7,799 nt of DNA, taken from contig CAXEOX010000134.1 of the NCBI GenBank assembly GCA_963997925.1, positions 1-7,799 of the forward strand, read 5' to 3'. Origin of the DNA: UBA11650 sp963997925. GTDB taxonomy: Bacteria > Chloroflexota > Dehalococcoidia > Lucifugimonadales > UBA3495. Under the pieces are notes generated by a model that saw only the letters and a list, made by a program, of their open reading frames with translations, was not told the origin of the DNA and made no database searches. This document shows, piece after piece, positions 5,331 through 7,799 of the stretch. Position numbers and translations under genes: made by a program. The number at the start of each line of letters is the position of its first letter. Positions within the stretch are counted from its first letter, which is position 1.

Positions 5331-5978
5331 CTAGATGCCCACAATCTTGATACCGGCATGAACCTTGTAGATCCGGTTGATGTTGACCAGCATGGGCGTG
5401 ATTTGTTCAACGTACTTGGAGTTGGCCAAGCTGCCTCCGTCCACGGGGCGCAGGCTAGGAATCTTGCTTACCAAGTCCATGACCATCTTTTTCGGTTCGG
5501 CATGGTCGGAGCAAACGATGACGTCCCCGTCCATGACGGTGTCCGGATGTTGCAGTTCTTCCGCGCTGATGTTCTGGAAAGCAGAAACGACCAGGGAATC
5601 CGGAAGCAACTCTTGGGCTTCCTCGGCGGCCGATCCGGCATCTACCTCGACGGCGCTGGCTCCTCTGCCACGCTGGAAGCTCATGGGGGCGATGACGTCC
5701 ACAATCACCTTTCCGGCAAGCTCATTCTTAAGCGCTTCAAGGGTGGCGCGTTGGCCTTCGTAAGGGAAAGCTAGGAAGACTACGTCGGCTGCGGCGGCGG
5801 CCCCGGCATTGTCGGCGCCGCTGATCTGGGCTCCGGGGGCCAGTAAGAGCAGTTCTTCCGCTGCGGTGGCGGCTCGGGCGGCATCCCTGGATCCGATGAT
5901 TGCCTGCTCGCCTGCTGCGGCCAGCCGTAGCGCTAAGCCCTTGCCCTCAGGTCCGGTGCCCCCTAGAAAAGCTAGCAT
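5331..5978 (-). CDS. npdG: NADPH-dependent F420 reductase (F420:NADP+ oxidoreductase)
   Basis: A 215-residue cytosolic enzyme that moves hydride between NADPH and coenzyme F420, supplying or draining reduced F420H2. The Rossmann motif G6-G-T-G-P-E-G-K-G-L-A-L-R18 is followed by I28-G-S-R31, whose S-R pair fits NADP(H) phosphate recognition. VVSAFQNISAEEL (130-142) and the C-terminal segment VDGGSLANSKYVEQ (179-192) with LVNINRIYKVHAGIKI are signatures of the NpdG family. The length is usual. I place the start at the ATG 5978-5976, two codons after a GTG at 5984-5982. The SD AAGGAG covers 5989-5984 and overlaps the GTG, which cannot then be the initiator, while it sits 5 bases from the ATG. 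It is the first gene of a two-gene unit with the jelly-roll protein (35-base gap). Its presence implies F420-dependent enzymes elsewhere in the genome; none lies in this window. Confidence 0.9.
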   Translation of the reverse strand: MLAFLGGTGPEGKGLALRLAAAGEQAIIGSRDAARAATAAEELLLLAPGAQISGADNAGAAAAADVVFLAFPYEGQRATLEALKNELAGKVIVDVIAPMSFQRGRGASAVEVDAGSAAEEAQELLPDSLVVSAFQNISAEELQHPDTVMDGDVIVCSDHAEPKKMVMDLVSKIPSLRPVDGGSLANSKYVEQITPMLVNINRIYKVHAGIKIVGI

Positions 5979-5983
5979 ACCCA

Positions 5984-5989
5984 CTCCTT
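5984..5989 (-). promoter_or_regulatory. Ribosome binding site that sets the npdG start
   Basis: AAGGAG on the minus strand (5989-5984), 5 bases upstream of the ATG at 5978. It overlaps the in-frame GTG at 5984, which rules that longer start out. Confidence 0.75.
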
Positions 5990-6002
5990 AGTCTTACTCA
6001 TA

Positions 6003-6048
6003 GTGACGTGTCACGCCCTACTATATCGGGTGGACCCGAGATAAGAAA
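6003..6048 (-). promoter_or_regulatory. Candidate npdG promoter region with two short palindromes
   Basis: On the minus strand a good -10, TATAGT, lies at 6025-6020; the matching -35 position (6048-6043, TTTCTT, 17-base spacing) is weak. Two palindromes flank the -10: GTGAC-GT-GTCAC at 6003-6014, at the expected start of transcription, and TCGGGT-GG-ACCCGA at 6026-6039, between -10 and -35. Their centres are 24 bases apart, on similar faces of the DNA helix. They could be operator sites for a regulator, which is inference. Confidence 0.4.
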
Positions 6049-6066
6049 GAGGCTCGGCGAGTCTGA

Positions 6067-6095
6067 TTGACCGCCTAGGACCGGAAGGATATGAT
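6067..6095 (+). promoter_or_regulatory. Sigma-70-type promoter of the thiolase-like/DUF35 pair
   Basis: TTGACC (6067-6072) and TATGAT (6090-6095) are separated by 17 bases: 5 of 6 consensus bases in each box with ideal spacing. The start of transcription would be near 6102, giving a leader of about 70 bases before the ATG at 6172. Confidence 0.7.
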
Positions 6096-6171
6096 TGCCC
6101 AGGACCGCCCTGGCCACCGTAGATGTGCCGGTGCGTTTTAACACGAAATCGCAGAGGAGGTACCGGCGTCG

Positions 6172-7353
6172 ATGGTTGACCTGAAGCACTCCGCGGCCAT
6201 CGTTGGTATCCATGAGCACGTAACCCGCTACGCTCCGGACAAGAGCGAGTTGCAGATCCAGGGCGAGAGCGTCATCAAAGCCCTGGAGGATGCCGGGCTG
6301 ACGAAGAAGGATGTTGACGGTCTGCTCACCGCCTCCAGTTCCTCACGCAATACCGGCCTGAACCTGGCCGACTACCTGGACATGTACCCTAGCTTCGTCG
6401 ACAACACCACCGTTGGCGGAGGGTCTTTCGAATTCCATCTCGCCCACGCCCTCAACGCCATCGTCGCCGGACGGCTAAACTGCGCCGTAATCACTTACAG
6501 CAGCACGGCTCGCTCCGGAAGTGTCTCCGTGGGCACCGGGGGTGTGGCTCGCTTCGGCCATCCCAGGCTTGAGCCTTCCCCAGATAGCTTTGAAGAGTTG
6601 TACGGACTGACCACGGTGGGTCTGTACGCCATGATAGCCCAGCGCCATATGCACTTGTACGGCACCACCTCGGAACAGCTTGCTGAGGTGGCTGTCGCAG
6701 TGCGTCACCATGCGTCGATGAATCCCGAAGCCCTGTTCCGGAACCCCATCACCGTGGAAGACGTAGTCAACTCCCGAGTGATTTCCTCGCCTCTGCACCT
6801 GCCGGACTGCTGCGTGATTACCGATGGCGGTGGAGCCGTCGTGGTAGCCTCGGCGGAGGTCGCCCGCAACTGCCGCCATCAACCGGTTTGGGTCTTGGGC
6901 GCAGGAGAAGCGGTGGCCCATCAGGGAGCGGGGAAACGGGATCTGATGTACATCGCCGCTGCCCAGAGCCATAAGCCGGCCTTCGAGATGGCCGGTGTCA
7001 CCCACAAAGACATCGACATGGCTATGATTTACGACTCGTTCACCATCACCGTTCTGGAAACGCTGGAGGACCTGGGTTTCTGTAAGAAAGGCGAGGGTGG
7101 AGATTTTGTCTCCGGCGGCAGGTTGAAGATTGGCGGAGAACTTCCGATCAATACCGATGGCGGGGGCCTCTCTTCCAACCACCCGGGAATGAGGGGAATC
7201 TTCCTGCTGCTGGAGGCCACTCGTCAGCTTAGGCACCAGTTTGAAGGGACTCCGAGACAGGTTGCCGATTGCAACATAGCTCTATGTCACGGCACCGGTG
7301 GCGCGTTGGGCAGCCGGCACAGCGGTGGGACCGTGATTTTGGGGAGGGACTAA
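6172..7353 (+). CDS. SCP-x-type thiolase-fold protein lacking the nucleophilic cysteine
   Basis: A 393-residue thiolase-superfamily protein, of usual length, acting on acyl-CoA substrates in the cytosol. In true thiolases the nucleophile is the Cys of CxSG; counting back from the conserved A-I-x-x-G (96-100), that position is G83 within V81-G-G83-G-S85-F, so the nucleophile is missing. Other family features remain: T217-D-G-G-G-A222, Y287-D-S-F-T with ETLEDLGF (296-303), N327-T-D-G-G-G, the catalytic-loop H337 in S-S-N-H-P-G, and C372-H-G-T-G-G near the C-terminus. Such Cys-less members typically pair with a DUF35 protein and include the steroid side-chain retro-aldolase Ltp2 (with ChsH2); archaeal thiolases also use DUF35 partners. 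The ATG 6172 has GAGGAGG (6154-6160) 11 bases upstream, a rather long gap. The DUF35 gene follows after 3 bases. A retro-aldol or other CoA-thioester lyase activity is a better guess than thiolysis, but the substrate is unknown. Confidence 0.85.
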   Translation: MVDLKHSAAIVGIHEHVTRYAPDKSELQIQGESVIKALEDAGLTKKDVDGLLTASSSSRNTGLNLADYLDMYPSFVDNTTVGGGSFEFHLAHALNAIVAGRLNCAVITYSSTARSGSVSVGTGGVARFGHPRLEPSPDSFEELYGLTTVGLYAMIAQRHMHLYGTTSEQLAEVAVAVRHHASMNPEALFRNPITVEDVVNSRVISSPLHLPDCCVITDGGGAVVVASAEVARNCRHQPVWVLGAGEAVAHQGAGKRDLMYIAAAQSHKPAFEMAGVTHKDIDMAMIYDSFTITVLETLEDLGFCKKGEGGDFVSGGRLKIGGELPINTDGGGLSSNHPGMRGIFLLLEATRQLRHQFEGTPRQVADCNIALCHGTGGALGSRHSGGTVILGRD

Positions 7354-7356
7354 CAG

Positions 7357-7767
7357 ATGCCCGAATGGAATAAGCCCTTGCCGACGATTTCCGGTGAGAC
7401 AAAGCCGTACTGGGATAACTGCCGGCGCGGCCGGTTATTGATTCAGAAGTGTGACAGTTGCGGGGAGTACCAGTTCTATCCGCGGGGCATCTGCGCCAAC
7501 TGTTGGTCCAATGACATTCAGTGGATCACCTCCAGCGGTAAGGGAACCGTCTGGACATTTACGGTGACCTATCAGAACGGAACGCCGGGATTCGCCGAAG
7601 ATGTTCCTTACGTCCTGGCCTTGGTGGAGTTGGAAGAAGGGGTACGCATGTTCACCAACATCGTTGAATGCGATCCCAGGAGCGTCACCATCGGCATGCC
7701 GGTGGAGGTCACTTTCATCCAGGCGACCAACCAAATCTCTGTCCCGTACTTCAAACCTGTCGGTTAG
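7357..7767 (+). CDS. DUF35 OB-fold/Zn-ribbon partner protein of the thiolase-like enzyme
   Basis: A complete 136-residue protein. The N-terminal rubredoxin-like zinc ribbon has C32-x2-C35 and C46-x2-C49 within a YQFYPRGIC-type segment (38-46), after a helix starting KPYWDNCRRG (16-25). The C-terminal OB-fold runs from about G62 (KGTVWTFTVTYQ) through VPYVLALVELEEGVRMFTNI to PVEVTFI. This is the standard DUF35 architecture (COG1545): partners of thiolase-fold enzymes that shape the active site or hold the acyl-CoA. The ATG is only 3 bases after the thiolase TAA, with GGGGAGGG at the end of the upstream gene as SD, so the two are almost surely co-translated and form a complex. A fifth cysteine (C22) lies outside the zinc site. 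The remaining 32 bases of the window hold no gene start that I can identify. Confidence 0.9.
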   Translation: MPEWNKPLPTISGETKPYWDNCRRGRLLIQKCDSCGEYQFYPRGICANCWSNDIQWITSSGKGTVWTFTVTYQNGTPGFAEDVPYVLALVELEEGVRMFTNIVECDPRSVTIGMPVEVTFIQATNQISVPYFKPVG

Positions 7768-7799
7768 CCACCTTCAGGACTGGTTAATCTCTGGAGAAC

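Noticed and set aside
5358..5774. Plus-strand open frames of 138 and 128 codons
   Set aside because: Antisense to npdG, whose family motifs are unmistakable; no SD or domain support.
5982..5984. GTG start for npdG, two codons upstream
   Set aside because: Its first base is part of the AAGGAG SD site, so ribosomes would start at the ATG 5 bases further on.
6475..7236. Long open frame (253 codons) on the minus strand
   Set aside because: It lies wholly inside the thiolase-like gene in an antisense frame, has no SD site and its translation is His/Gly/Arg-rich without motifs: a shadow of a GC-rich real gene.
1..7799. CRISPR array, tRNA or rRNA gene, insertion sequence, attachment site
   Set aside because: No regularly spaced direct repeats, no tRNA-like arms with CCA or T-loop pattern, no transposase or integrase motifs were found on either strand.

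Overview
The window looks like a chromosomal segment of an environmental bacterium, most likely Chloroflexota (Dehalococcoidia / SAR202-like). This placement is inference from gene content: a large TPR regulator with the C-terminal style common in that group, an NADPH-dependent F420 reductase (so the cell should make cofactor F420), a thiolase/DUF35 pair, and a stand-alone glycosidase-type sugar-binding-fold protein. No rRNA, tRNA, CRISPR array, transposase, integrase or phage gene was found. Codon use and strong Shine-Dalgarno (SD) sites look uniform, so nothing points to a recent island.

Layout: (1) 3-1367 +, C-terminal part of a TPR-rich protein whose start lies outside the window. (2) 1466-2395 +, a ketopantoate-reductase-family (PanE/ApbA) oxidoreductase. 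(3) 2453-3445 -, a hypothetical protein with a TTG start (DUF6941-like), then two very small tandem desulforedoxin-like metalloproteins (2766-2882 and 2557-2700) with their own near-consensus promoter and a hairpin plus T-tract terminator. (4) 3635-4639 +, a single-cysteine thioredoxin-like protein and an unknown 88-residue protein with an acidic tail, separated by an inverted-repeat element. (5) 4640-4770, two further palindromic elements between convergent genes. (6) 4771-5978 -, a two-gene unit: F420:NADPH oxidoreductase (npdG), then a jelly-roll protein resembling the sugar-binding domain of GH2 enzymes. (7) 5979-6171, a compact divergent promoter region with two short palindromes. (8) 6172-7767 +, a tightly coupled pair: an SCP-x-type thiolase-fold protein lacking the nucleophilic cysteine, and a DUF35 Zn-ribbon/OB-fold partner.

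The most interesting parts are the tandem desulforedoxin-like mini-genes, which are easily missed because they are 47 and 38 codons long, and the cysteine-less thiolase/DUF35 pair, whose architecture recalls acyl-CoA retro-aldolases of the Ltp2-ChsH2 type rather than a true thiolase. The redox theme (desulforedoxin-like proteins, thioredoxin-like protein, F420 reductase, ketopantoate-reductase-like enzyme) is notable, but the genes lie in separate transcription units, so a common pathway is not shown.
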